Positions 26,201 to 33,591 of a stretch of 64,000 bases of DNA are shown here, one piece after another. The position numbers and the translations under genes were made by a program. Under the pieces are notes generated by a model that worked only from the letters and a program-made list of their open reading frames with translations, was not told the origin of the DNA and did not search any database. The stretch covers positions 1-64,000 of the forward strand of contig DBYR01000038.1 in the NCBI GenBank assembly GCA_002310215.1, read 5' to 3'. How positions within the stretch are numbered: position 1 is the first letter of the stretch; every line of letters starts with the position of its first letter. The DNA comes from Bacteroidales bacterium UBA1181 (GTDB lineage Bacteria > Bacteroidota > Bacteroidia > Bacteroidales > Paludibacteraceae).

Positions 26201-27297
26201 CAGACAACGATGTTCCCCCTATCGTCCTCAGCGAAAGAGGTGCCGTCGACCAACGGGAAACCGATATCCGACGAATGCAACGCCCCAGAGCCCTTGACCG
26301 TACCATAACGCCATAGCCCGGCATTCTGCGTACCAATCCAAATATCACCATCCCTATCCTCAAAAAGAGTATGCACCTTTTTCAGTTCATCAGCCTTGAT
26401 GTTGATCGGCTCCAACTTCTCAAAGCGCCATTTACCGTTCACAAACTCACTCTTCCACAATCCATCTCCACTGGTTCCTAACCATACCCTACCCTTTGAA
26501 TCTTTCAACAGAGAGGTGATGAATTTGAAAGGTGTGTCCAATATCTCCATACGGTCAACCCTGCCATCCTCGTGCAGATACACTATACCCAAAGAACCGA
26601 TGGACGAGGCGAACATAATCCGTTGCTTGTCTATACGCACCATGGAAGAGACCATCTCGTTGATCCTGCCCAAAAAGTCCGGGCCACACAACTTATAATT
26701 TTTATCCCAGATATGTATGCCAGGGAAGCGGCCTATCCATATACGCCCCCATTCATCGTCCATAAGACTACAGGTGAACACCGTTTTCGTGGCCTCGTAC
26801 ATCAAAGGGGACTTATCGAAGATACCCAAACTATCATTATAGAGATAAAGACCTTCGTTAGTGGAAAGGATAGTCCTGCCATTACGTATAGGATAAATAC
26901 CGGTTACACATTTGAAGTAAGTCGTGTCGAAATCCTTCGGAGCGAGATTCTTGAATGAATCCGACTGCTCGTCATAAGAAAGAACTAAACCATTATTTCC
27001 GCCGAAACAGGCTCTACCGTCGGGCAACATGGTAGCTCGGGTGATGTCATTGCGGAACAAGGTAGGATAATCCTCGAAGAAATAATTCTTGAAATGGACA
27101 CCATCGAATTTATTAAGTCCATATTCCGTCGCCACCCACAAAAAGCCATTCTTGTCCTGTGTAATAGCATGTATATAGTTACAACTCAAGCCATCCCCCA
27201 CTGTGTAATGACGGAAAACGGCCCACTCCATCGCCTTGACGGGAAAGAGGAGAAACAATGAAAAAAAAATACTTATAACTATTCTTGAAAAAACCAT
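23299..27297 (-). CDS. Second hybrid two-component system sensor/response regulator (HTCS)
   Basis: A 1332-residue protein with the full HTCS order. A signal peptide (IVISIFFSLFLLFPVKA) leads into a periplasmic propeller sensor (about 25-690; repeats such as NGFLWVATEYGLNKFDG), a Y_Y_Y domain (about 715-785) and a membrane helix near 795-815. A coiled coil is followed by HisKA with VVAHDLKNPM (H854), a HATPase (DNGVGM, GTGLGFQMAK), a receiver with SDVEMPVMDG (D1141) and a C-terminal AraC HTH. The ATG at 27297 starts the signal peptide directly; the frame extends to 27339 without family support. A TATATTTG box (minus strand, 27320-27327) is the likely -7 element. No SusC/SusD or glycoside hydrolase gene is near, so its target is unknown. 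Confidence 0.93.
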   Translation of the reverse strand: MVFSRIVISIFFSLFLLFPVKAMEWAVFRHYTVGDGLSCNYIHAITQDKNGFLWVATEYGLNKFDGVHFKNYFFEDYPTLFRNDITRATMLPDGRACFGGNNGLVLSYDEQSDSFKNLAPKDFDTTYFKCVTGIYPIRNGRTILSTNEGLYLYNDSLGIFDKSPLMYEATKTVFTCSLMDDEWGRIWIGRFPGIHIWDKNYKLCGPDFLGRINEMVSSMVRIDKQRIMFASSIGSLGIVYLHEDGRVDRMEILDTPFKFITSLLKDSKGRVWLGTSGDGLWKSEFVNGKWRFEKLEPINIKADELKKVHTLFEDRDGDIWIGTQNAGLWRYGTVKGSGALHSSDIGFPLVDGTSFAEDDRGNIVVCADGHGVYLLSPDLKLLKHIQTDDGLASNNVLSAQKSVDGKIWLASWGGVPCTYDTRTGEIKQYPFDGIGFPYSTSKVLFCSQNGDVGVGMAGDGVYFLPKDSTRWFHQRFKNDPKILSEDRWVEHVMETKQGVRWVITSRTVWRSEKGGPYRAAFPDVDANQSHSPLMMFQGASDEAGNLFVVSNRGVLRFEADGSSYKWLDFLPDGHYSSIVRGMDGQFWTSGSNGILHFDYNAGLYQLVLLDERCRNRNYFTARAAFQDSKGRFYFGSTEGFLVFDPALIHEALSVDYFSFSDLYLFGERVAPNSELLPAPLSQTKELVLNHDETNIEIAFDILDFSGLNNVDASYRINGLDRRWVDLGEKREVKISHLPIGDYVLEVKAHRRDEVGESKVISLKIKVLPPWWKTWWFTMAVLLSVVAAVVAILYLRFRAIVRQRELLATKVAERTRELDESNKLLEQKQGIIERRNQDLLDVLREKDRLISVVAHDLKNPMFAIVGALEGVLKKKETSPNTWKVLNDTYLSAFNLQSVMVKLLEWARGKQTDVACKLQSVSLRQIMTEVTDLLKGVVAGKNIRVECRCDVAHKIYVDPRMVGTAIRNILSNSVKFTPDGGEIKMVAEEQDQQICLTISDNGVGMTRERVDDVMKDGEHESTLGTNNERGTGLGFQMAKDFIRMSGGEISMSSEVGKGTSVTILLPKSDELVEISVQPDAEVDFEVNVELMEGNTVMIVDDDPLILNNLKEMLQPYFQVIEANNGENGFELACKENPDIIISDVEMPVMDGIEMYKRLRSIQSAVVPLIFLSARSEEDDRLRGLSSGAIDYVTKPFASRELLMKLNNILQWRRQQQQEVLSRNLTVNRIDEETNSVLKQFLEVVEKRYQDSDFSVDDVADALAMSKSSLSRKLKSITDKTPLEIITEYRLHRAQEMLKTGQSVSDVAYSVGFNDPFYFSRKYRSFFGYPPSQEE

Positions 27298-27319
27298 GTA
27301 CACGTCCCTAAACTTGACA

Positions 27320-27327
27320 CAAATATA
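27320..27327 (-). promoter_or_regulatory. -7 box upstream of second HTCS
   Basis: TATATTTG on the minus strand, 22 bases before the ATG at 27297. No -33 TTG at usual spacing. Confidence 0.45.
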
Positions 27328-27695
27328 GGAAAAATACACGAATTAGGCATAACATCGGGAAGAAAAAACTTTTCCCCTAAAGCACGGAGGCTTCATTCAG
27401 ATATTTTTCGAAGGGAAGAAAACGCCTAAACCATGTAGAGGATGGGGTGATAAATTAGAAGGAAACTTCCACCACAACGGACCAAGCGCAAAGAACGGCA
27501 GTCTCGATTATCCACAAAGGAAATGCCTTTTAAATGTATTTTATTGATTTTTAGACAATTATTTTTTTTCGCTAACAATTCATTTGAACCGCATATTCCT
27601 GCACGCAATCATCCGCTATATAAAAGAGTTATGTCCCCATAGGCAACCCATATAGATCCAACAAGGATCCGACATCCTATGTATTACCCCATCAA
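27328..27695. other. Intergenic stretch without recognised gene
   Basis: About 370 bases between the HTCS and sigma factor genes. A small GATCC/GGATC hairpin lies near 27656-27672, without a T-run. No ORF of coding character was seen. Confidence 0.55.
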
Positions 27696-28286
27696 TCAGC
27701 AGAGAGAAATGTCATTTACCTCCGCAAGTTTCCTGAGATTCATGATAGCATAACGCATCCTGCCTAATGCGGTGTTGATGCTCACACCCGTGGCATCGGC
27801 GATCTCTTTGAAACTGAGGTCTTCGAAGAAACGCATACGCAACACTTCCCTTTGATTTTCAGGCAAATGGTTCATTAAACGGACAACATCCTCATATACC
27901 TGTTCCCTAATCATCGTATCCTCCACGTTATCATCATACAAACGCACATTGTCGAAAAGGTTCAGTTCGTCATCCTCATCATTGGAAACGGTATTCTCCG
28001 CCTTCTCCGTCCTGAACTGGTCGATGATGAGGTTATGGGCTATACGCATGATCCATGAGGAGAACTTGCCCTGCTCAGTGTATCGTCCCTGCTTAATGGT
28101 GCAAATTGCCTTGATGAATGTGTCTTGGAAGATATCATTGGCGATGTCCTTGTCTCGGACCGCCATGTAGATGTTAGCAAACACCTTATCCTTATGACGC
28201 ATCAATAATGCGTCAAATGCCTCATTGACACCACCCTCATATAGTTTAACCAACTCATCGTCGGTCATAGATTTCGTATTAATCAT
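27696..28286 (-). CDS. ECF-type RNA polymerase sigma factor
   Basis: A 196-residue sigma-70 family protein with only regions 2 and 4. Region 2 includes the RNA polymerase-binding block DIFQDTFIKAI (about 49-60) and FSSWIMRIAHNLIIDQFR (about 74-92). After an acidic linker (NDEDDELNLFDN), region 4 has LPENQREVLRMRFFEDLSFKEIADATGVSINTALGRMRYA with the HTH. There is no anti-sigma gene next to it, so control may be transcriptional. A TACATTTG box (minus strand, 28376-28383) may be its -7 element. It belongs to the general ECF class; the regulon cannot be read from the sequence. Confidence 0.92.
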   Translation of the reverse strand: MINTKSMTDDELVKLYEGGVNEAFDALLMRHKDKVFANIYMAVRDKDIANDIFQDTFIKAICTIKQGRYTEQGKFSSWIMRIAHNLIIDQFRTEKAENTVSNDEDDELNLFDNVRLYDDNVEDTMIREQVYEDVVRLMNHLPENQREVLRMRFFEDLSFKEIADATGVSINTALGRMRYAIMNLRKLAEVNDISLC

Positions 28287-28432
28287 ACCCGTTCTATTTA
28301 AAAATGGAGTATGCGTGTGTCAATAGGCGTTTCGTTTTAATGTTATACTTTATAGTTTCGTTTGCTCTAATAACGCAAATGTAGGCATTTTTCTTATGCC
28401 GAAGCTTAAAAAAAAGTTAAAAGTTCGGGGTC

Positions 28433-29401
28433 TCAACAAAATTTCTCTATCTCCTCCATCTTGAATCCACGAAGGAACTCCTCTGCCGTTAGCCTTTTCT
28501 TTCCCGGATATTGTATTGATTTTATGCGCAATACGCCATCCGAAGTATTCACATCGATATTCTTTTTGTCAAAGGAGAATGTGCCTGGGGCACCGTTTGC
28601 ACCACTTTGGATAATCTCCGTCTCGAAAATCTTAACGGCCGTGGCACCCCCATTTTTATCCTGCAGTTCACACCAAGCGGCGGGATAAGGAGAAAGTCCC
28701 CTTACAAGATTGTGTATCTTGCGGGGCTCACCGTTGAAATCTATTTTACAAGTCTCCTTGAATATCTTAGGCGCAGGCTTCAGGTCTGCCTCGTCCTTGT
28801 ATAGTTGGGACTGTTGGGTAGTGGATATGGAGCCATCCAATATCTTGTCCACCGTTTTTGTCACGAGGTCCGCACCGATCGTCATGAGTTTGTCGTACAC
28901 TACACCCACATTGTCCGTCTCTTCGATAGCCACACGTTCCTGCAGGATGATGTTGCCGGTGTCGATGTCATGGGTAAGGAAGAACGTGGTGACGCCTGTC
29001 TCCTTCTCTCCATTGATGACCGCCCAGTTGATGGGAGCAGCACCTCTATACTGAGGAAGCAAGGATGCATGAAGGTTGAAAGTGCCTAAGCGGGGCATGT
29101 TCCAAACCGACTCGGGCAACATACGGAAGGCCACGACGATTTGCAGGTCCGCATTCCACGCCCTTAAGTCTGCTTGGAAAGCCTCATCCTTAAGTTTCTC
29201 AGGCTGAAGGAGAGGGATACCGTTCGCCAAGGCATACTCCTTTACAGGCGAGAATTGTATCTTGTGACCTCTACCGGCGGGCTTATCTGGCATGGTGATG
29301 CATCCCACGATGTGATAGCCGCCCTCCACCAATTTTCTGAGAGGTTCGACAGCGAAATCGGGGGTACCCATGTATACGATTCGTAAATCCTTCTTTTCCA
29401 T
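28433..29401 (-). CDS. fmt: Methionyl-tRNA formyltransferase
   Basis: Formylates Met-tRNAfMet with 10-formyl-THF for translation initiation. The 322-residue protein has the usual two domains: a Rossmann-like catalytic domain beginning RIVYMGTPDFAV and a C-terminal OB-fold domain. The catalytic Asn-His-Asp set is seen in FNLHASLLPQYRGAAPINWA (about 109-128) and THDIDTGNI. It starts 4 bases after the nadK stop, so the two are probably one transcript. Confidence 0.95.
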   Translation of the reverse strand: MEKKDLRIVYMGTPDFAVEPLRKLVEGGYHIVGCITMPDKPAGRGHKIQFSPVKEYALANGIPLLQPEKLKDEAFQADLRAWNADLQIVVAFRMLPESVWNMPRLGTFNLHASLLPQYRGAAPINWAVINGEKETGVTTFFLTHDIDTGNIILQERVAIEETDNVGVVYDKLMTIGADLVTKTVDKILDGSISTTQQSQLYKDEADLKPAPKIFKETCKIDFNGEPRKIHNLVRGLSPYPAAWCELQDKNGGATAVKIFETEIIQSGANGAPGTFSFDKKNIDVNTSDGVLRIKSIQYPGKKRLTAEEFLRGFKMEEIEKFC

Positions 29402-29405
29402 ACTT

Positions 29406-30284
29406 TTATCGTTCTCTTTCGTCGTTGCCCCATCTAAGTTTGGTACGTAATGTACAGAAGAAATCCTGGTCTTCCCTCTTCACCGTTTTTATGGTGAAGT
29501 CAGCCTTCCGGATGGAGAGCGTCGTCTTGTCGTCGAAAATATTGTTACGTCCGTCCAAAGCGATGAGGAAGTGCTTGTTTCGGCTTTCCACTTTCAACTC
29601 GATGTCCCAGGTGTCCGGAATGATGATCGGTCGGACGTTGATGCTATGCGGAGCGACAGGCGTCAGGATAAAATTGGATGCTTGAGGCACCACGATAGGA
29701 CCGCCGACGCTCATGGAGTAGGCGGTGGATCCGGTGGATGTAGCCACGAGCAGACCATCGGCCTGATAGGAGTTGACAAACACGCCATTAGCCCAAACAT
29801 GGATGGTGATCATGGCGGAGGAGTCGCGCTTCAAGACTGCGATCTCGTTCAGAGCGTAGTTGAAGTCCGTATAGAGTCTGTCTTCCGTATGGAGACGGAG
29901 GAGCGACCTCTCCTCGATTTTGTACTTGCCATCCATGATTTCCTCCACTGCATTGCCGATTTCGTCGCCGGAGACATCCGCGAGGAATCCGAGACGACCG
30001 GCGTTGATACCCAGCAAAGGGATACCGCTTTTCCCGATCTTAGCCGCCGCCCTGATGAAGGTGCCGTCGCCACCAATGCTAAAAGCCATATCCGCTTTCC
30101 CGCACTCTTCGTCGATGACCGTGTGAGGGTAGGATAAATCGCAACCCTTCTCGATGAGGAATTGGCAAAAGTCCTTTTCGATGCCGACTTCCACACCTTT
30201 CTTCCTAAACGCATCCGCAAGGATTTTAGTGTGTTTGATGACTTCCTCTCTGTATTTGTTGCCGAATATGATTATTCTTTCCAT
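29406..30284 (-). CDS. nadK: NAD kinase
   Basis: Phosphorylates NAD to NADP in the cytosol. The 292-residue length is typical. The signature GGDGTFIRAA (about 72-81) contains the catalytic Asp, followed by GINAGRLGFLAD (about 92-103) and the NE/D-binding TGSTAYSMSVGGPI near residue 180. It is upstream of fmt on the same strand with a 4-base gap. Confidence 0.95.
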   Translation of the reverse strand: MERIIIFGNKYREEVIKHTKILADAFRKKGVEVGIEKDFCQFLIEKGCDLSYPHTVIDEECGKADMAFSIGGDGTFIRAAAKIGKSGIPLLGINAGRLGFLADVSGDEIGNAVEEIMDGKYKIEERSLLRLHTEDRLYTDFNYALNEIAVLKRDSSAMITIHVWANGVFVNSYQADGLLVATSTGSTAYSMSVGGPIVVPQASNFILTPVAPHSINVRPIIIPDTWDIELKVESRNKHFLIALDGRNNIFDDKTTLSIRKADFTIKTVKREDQDFFCTLRTKLRWGNDERER

Positions 30285-30306
30285 GTTGGCTGGCTTTTGA
30301 TTGTAT

Positions 30307-30337
30307 AAAAAAAGGGTACCGATTTCCGATACCCTTT
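30307..30337 (-). terminator. Terminator after rpmE2
   Basis: On the minus strand AAAGGGTA pairs with TACCCTTT around an 11-base loop, followed by a T-run. Confidence 0.8.
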
Positions 30338-30356
30338 ATCTTCTTTCCCGGAAATT

Positions 30357-30608
30357 TTATTTCTTACGGTTGCCGTAGCGGCTCATGAACTTATCGACAC
30401 GACCTGCTGTATCCACCATCTTAGCTTTTCCTGTGAAGAATGGGTGGGAAGAGCTGGAAATTTCTATCTTCACCAACGGGTATGTCTCTCCATCGATATC
30501 GATTGTGTCTTTCGTGTTTATTGTGGAACGGGTGAAGAATGTGTCACCGTTCGATAAGTCCTTGAACACCACCGTACGATAGTTCTCTGGTTGAATTTCC
30601 TTGTTCAT
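30357..30608 (-). CDS. rpmE2: Ribosomal protein bL31, type B (zinc-independent)
   Basis: An 83-residue L31. It lacks the CxxC pairs of zinc-binding L31 and has the type B signature, including [20 protein letters not shown] near residues 55-74. This is the form that replaces zinc-binding L31 under zinc limitation in some bacteria, but here it may be the only form. A TAATTTTG box (minus strand, 30668-30675) precedes a short leader with a CCGC/GCGG hairpin. It diverges from the cyclophilin gene. Confidence 0.95.
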   Translation of the reverse strand: MNKEIQPENYRTVVFKDLSNGDTFFTRSTINTKDTIDIDGETYPLVKIEISSSSHPFFTGKAKMVDTAGRVDKFMSRYGNRKK

Positions 30609-30649
30609 TTTCTTTTATTTTTAGTTGTTATTATTATAATCGATTTGTA

Positions 30650-30675
30650 TTTCCGCTTTTTGCGGTGCAAAATTA
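30650..30675 (-). promoter_or_regulatory. -7 box and CCGC/GCGG hairpin leader of rpmE2
   Basis: TAATTTTG on the minus strand (30668-30675) continues as CACCGCA. The first transcribed bases can form a small hairpin (CCGC, loop of A, GCGG), placed where an autoregulatory L31 leader would be. Confidence 0.45.
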
Positions 30676-30684
30676 CAAAATTTT

Positions 30685-30714
30685 TTGTACAGAAAAACAT
30701 TATTCGTATTTTTG
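30685..30714 (+). promoter_or_regulatory. Promoter of cyclophilin gene
   Basis: TTG at 30685-30687, a 19-base spacer and TATTTTTG at 30707-30714, about 20 bases before the ATG. Confidence 0.65.
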
Positions 30715-30734
30715 TGAAATAAATTTTGAGGCTT

Positions 30735-31547
30735 ATGAGGAAAAACTTGATAGTAACATTTTTATTGACTCTATTTTTTATGACAGGACAAGCTGCAGAC
30801 AAGGAGACGATGGTCTTGATTTCCACCGAATTCGGCAACATGAAGGTGAAGTTGTATAATGAAACGCCGCAACACCGCGACAATTTCATTAAACTGGCGG
30901 AGAAAGGATTTTATGATGGGCTATTATTCCATCGCGTCATCAAAGGTTTCATGATTCAGGGCGGTGATCCGGAATCAAAGAATGCGCCAGCCTCTAAGCA
31001 ATTGGGCGCCGGTGACGTGGGATACACGATTCCAGCCGAGTTCGTATATCCTAAATATTACCACAAGAAAGGGGCGTTGGCGGCTGCTCGTCAGGGAGAT
31101 CAAGTCAACCCCGAGAAACGTTCTTCCGGCTGCCAGTTCTATATCGTGCAAGGTGACAAGTTGGATGATTCCAAACTGAACCAGATGGAAAACATGTCCA
31201 TCAACAAGGAGAAAGAGACTCGTTTCTACCAAATAGTCAACCAAAGGAACGACGAAGTGAAAAAGCTCAGGATGGCCAAGGACCAGGAAGGTTTACAAAA
31301 ACTTCAAACGGAGATCTTAGCGCAGTTGGAAAAAGAGTTCGCAGGAAAATCCGCCACGAAAATGCCGGAGCAAATGCGGACAGATTATAAGACAATTGGC
31401 GGCACTCCTTTCTTGGACAATCAATACACCGTCTTCGGAGAGGTGGTCGAAGGTCTTGAGGTCATCGACGCGATAGCCGCAGCCAAGACCGCTCCGGGCG
31501 ACCGTCCGTTGAAGGACATTCAGATGAAGGTGCAGGTCCTGAAGTGA
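30735..31547 (+). CDS. Exported cyclophilin-type peptidyl-prolyl isomerase
   Basis: A 270-residue PPIase with a signal peptide (LIVTFLLTLFFMTGQAA, residues 4-20), so a periplasmic foldase. The cyclophilin core is clear: FHRVIKGFMIQGGDP (about 56-70) and SSGCQFYIVQG (about 131-141). Between the two halves lies a charged helical insertion of about 65 residues (roughly 145-210, Lys/Gln/Glu-rich), absent from minimal cyclophilins. The core resumes with FLDNQYTVFGEVVEG. The ATG at 30735 starts the signal peptide; a TTG at 30726 is less likely. Confidence 0.92.
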   Translation: MRKNLIVTFLLTLFFMTGQAADKETMVLISTEFGNMKVKLYNETPQHRDNFIKLAEKGFYDGLLFHRVIKGFMIQGGDPESKNAPASKQLGAGDVGYTIPAEFVYPKYYHKKGALAAARQGDQVNPEKRSSGCQFYIVQGDKLDDSKLNQMENMSINKEKETRFYQIVNQRNDEVKKLRMAKDQEGLQKLQTEILAQLEKEFAGKSATKMPEQMRTDYKTIGGTPFLDNQYTVFGEVVEGLEVIDAIAAAKTAPGDRPLKDIQMKVQVLK

Positions 31548-31592
31548 TTTTTAAAACTGAATTTGTAGTTGTAATATAATATATCTAAGGTA

Positions 31593-33146
31593 ATGGCTTC
31601 ACAAGAAGAAGTTTTCAAACAGTTGGTTTCGCACTGTAAAGAATACGGGTTCGTATTCCCTTCGAGCGAAATATATGGTGGGTTGGCCGCTGTCTATGAT
31701 TATGGACAGAACGGCGTCGAGTTGAAGAATAACATAAAGAAGTATTGGTGGGATAGCATGACGTTGCTCCACCAGAATATTGTGGGTATCGATGCTGCGA
31801 TCTTCATGGAGCCTACGACGTGGAAGGCTTCCGGACACGTGGATGCGTTCAACGACCCGTTGATCGACAACCGCGACTCCAAGAAACGTTATCGCGCGGA
31901 TGTGCTGATCGAAGACCAAATCGCTAAATACGACGACAAAATCAACAAAGAGGTCGAGAAGGCCGCGAAGAAATTCGGCGACGCATTCGACGAGGAGAAG
32001 TTCAAAACAACGAATCCTCGCGTGATGGAACATATCCAAAAACGTGATGCACTTCATGCCCGCTTCGCCAAGGCATTGAACGACAACGATTTGAACGAGC
32101 TAAAGCAAATAATACTCGATGAGGAGATTGTATGTCCGGTCAGCGGAACGAAAAACTGGACCGACGTGAAGCAATTCAACCTCATGTTCAAAACAGAAGT
32201 GGGATCCACTGCGGAGAACACGATGTCCATCTACCTCCGTCCGGAGACTTGCCAGGGCATCTTCACCAACTTCCTGAACGTGCAGAAGACCGGTAGAATG
32301 AAAATTCCTTTCGGTATCGCCCAAATCGGCAAGGCCTTCCGTAACGAGATCGTGGCCCGCCAGTTCATTTTCCGTATGCGTGAGTTCGAACAGATGGAGA
32401 TGCAGTTCTTCTGCAAACCAGGCACTGAAATGGAATGGTTCAAGCACTGGAAAGCGTTCCGTCTGAAGTGGCACAAGGCCCTTGGCTTGGGCGATGACAA
32501 GTATCGCTACCACGACCACGACAAATTAGCCCACTACGCTAATGCGGCTACCGACATCGAATTCCTGATGCCTTTCGGATTCAAGGAGGTGGAGGGTATC
32601 CACTCCCGTACGAACTGGGATTTGTCCCGCCACGGACAATTCTCCGGCAAGAAGTTGGAGTACTTCGATCCAGAGGAGAACAAGTCATACATCCCTTACG
32701 TGATCGAGACATCCATCGGTGTGGACCGTATGTTCCTCTCCGTCATGGCGGCTTCGTACAAAGAGGAGCAATTGGAAGGCGGAGACAAACGCGTCGTATT
32801 GTCCTTGCCACCAGCATTGGCACCTGTAAAATGCGCCATCCTGCCGCTGTTGAAGAAGGAAGGCCTTCCTGAAAAAGCCACGGAAATCATGAACGAATTG
32901 AAGTTCGATTACCGCTGCGCTTACGAAGAGAAAGACACCATCGGCAAGCGCTATCGCCGTCAGGATGCCATCGGTACTCCGTTCTGTGTGACGGTAGATC
33001 ATCAGACATTGCAGGATGACACGGTGACGCTCCGTTACCGCGACACAATGGCACAAGACCGCGTGAAAGTCTCCGACTTACACAAAATCATCGGCGACGC
33101 CGTCAGCATGCGCAATCTCTTCAAAAAGATGATGGAACAAAACTAA
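31593..33146 (+). CDS. glyS: Glycyl-tRNA synthetase (dimeric type)
   Basis: Charges tRNA-Gly. The 517-residue single-chain protein is the eukaryote/archaea-like class II form, not the alpha2-beta2 form of Proteobacteria. Seen: YGFVFPSSEIYGG at the N-terminus, class II motif 2 with FRNEIVARQFIFRMREFEQMEMQFF (about 249-273), a motif 3-like segment IGVDRMFLS near residue 376, and a C-terminal anticodon-binding domain. It follows the cyclophilin by 45 bases and ends in a strong terminator. Confidence 0.95.
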   Translation: MASQEEVFKQLVSHCKEYGFVFPSSEIYGGLAAVYDYGQNGVELKNNIKKYWWDSMTLLHQNIVGIDAAIFMEPTTWKASGHVDAFNDPLIDNRDSKKRYRADVLIEDQIAKYDDKINKEVEKAAKKFGDAFDEEKFKTTNPRVMEHIQKRDALHARFAKALNDNDLNELKQIILDEEIVCPVSGTKNWTDVKQFNLMFKTEVGSTAENTMSIYLRPETCQGIFTNFLNVQKTGRMKIPFGIAQIGKAFRNEIVARQFIFRMREFEQMEMQFFCKPGTEMEWFKHWKAFRLKWHKALGLGDDKYRYHDHDKLAHYANAATDIEFLMPFGFKEVEGIHSRTNWDLSRHGQFSGKKLEYFDPEENKSYIPYVIETSIGVDRMFLSVMAASYKEEQLEGGDKRVVLSLPPALAPVKCAILPLLKKEGLPEKATEIMNELKFDYRCAYEEKDTIGKRYRRQDAIGTPFCVTVDHQTLQDDTVTLRYRDTMAQDRVKVSDLHKIIGDAVSMRNLFKKMMEQN

Positions 33147-33152
33147 TTAACT

Positions 33153-33190
33153 AAGGTGGAAAGGCTACTTCGTCTTTCCACCTTTTTTTT
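33153..33190 (+). terminator. Terminator after glyS
   Basis: A perfect 11-bp stem, AAGGTGGAAAG with CTTTCCACCTT, ends in eight T. Confidence 0.9.
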
Positions 33191-33391
33191 ACATCTGACG
33201 GTTCAAAAAAAAAAGAATCTTTAACGACTTCCGCCTGTCCATTTTTTTTGCACATTTTCTCTCGTTTTGTGCTCAAACGGATTGTCTAAGACTTAAAATG
33301 ACACTTTGGAACACTATTTTTTTCAGAAAAATTTATAAATAGAAAAATTTAGTTTAATTTTGTCGGGTGTGCGGATTATGTGTTGATGCTA

Positions 33392-33422
33392 TTGAAGGTC
33401 ATAAATGTTTTATGTATTTTTG
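33392..33422 (+). promoter_or_regulatory. Promoter of the giant T9SS cargo gene
   Basis: TTG at 33392-33394, a 20-base spacer and TATTTTTG at 33415-33422. A further -7-like TAATTTTG lies at 33355-33362 without -33. The predicted leader is about 160 nt, AT-rich, with no clear hairpin; the rest of the 445-base gap after glyS holds nothing else recognisable. Confidence 0.55.
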
Positions 33423-33591
33423 TTGATACGAAACTGGTGAAAAACATGCTTAAAAAGTTGTATATTAAATGCTATATATAGAAAGACATAGAGAGGGTAG
33501 AATATTAAAATGTGAAAGGCTTATGATATATAGTTTTGAAATAAGAGATTTTTTACGTATATTTATATATATAGACTGATACTGAAAAACA

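Noticed and set aside
9218..27297. The two HTCS genes as part of polysaccharide utilisation loci
   Set aside because: No susC, susD, glycoside hydrolase or lyase gene is present in the window.
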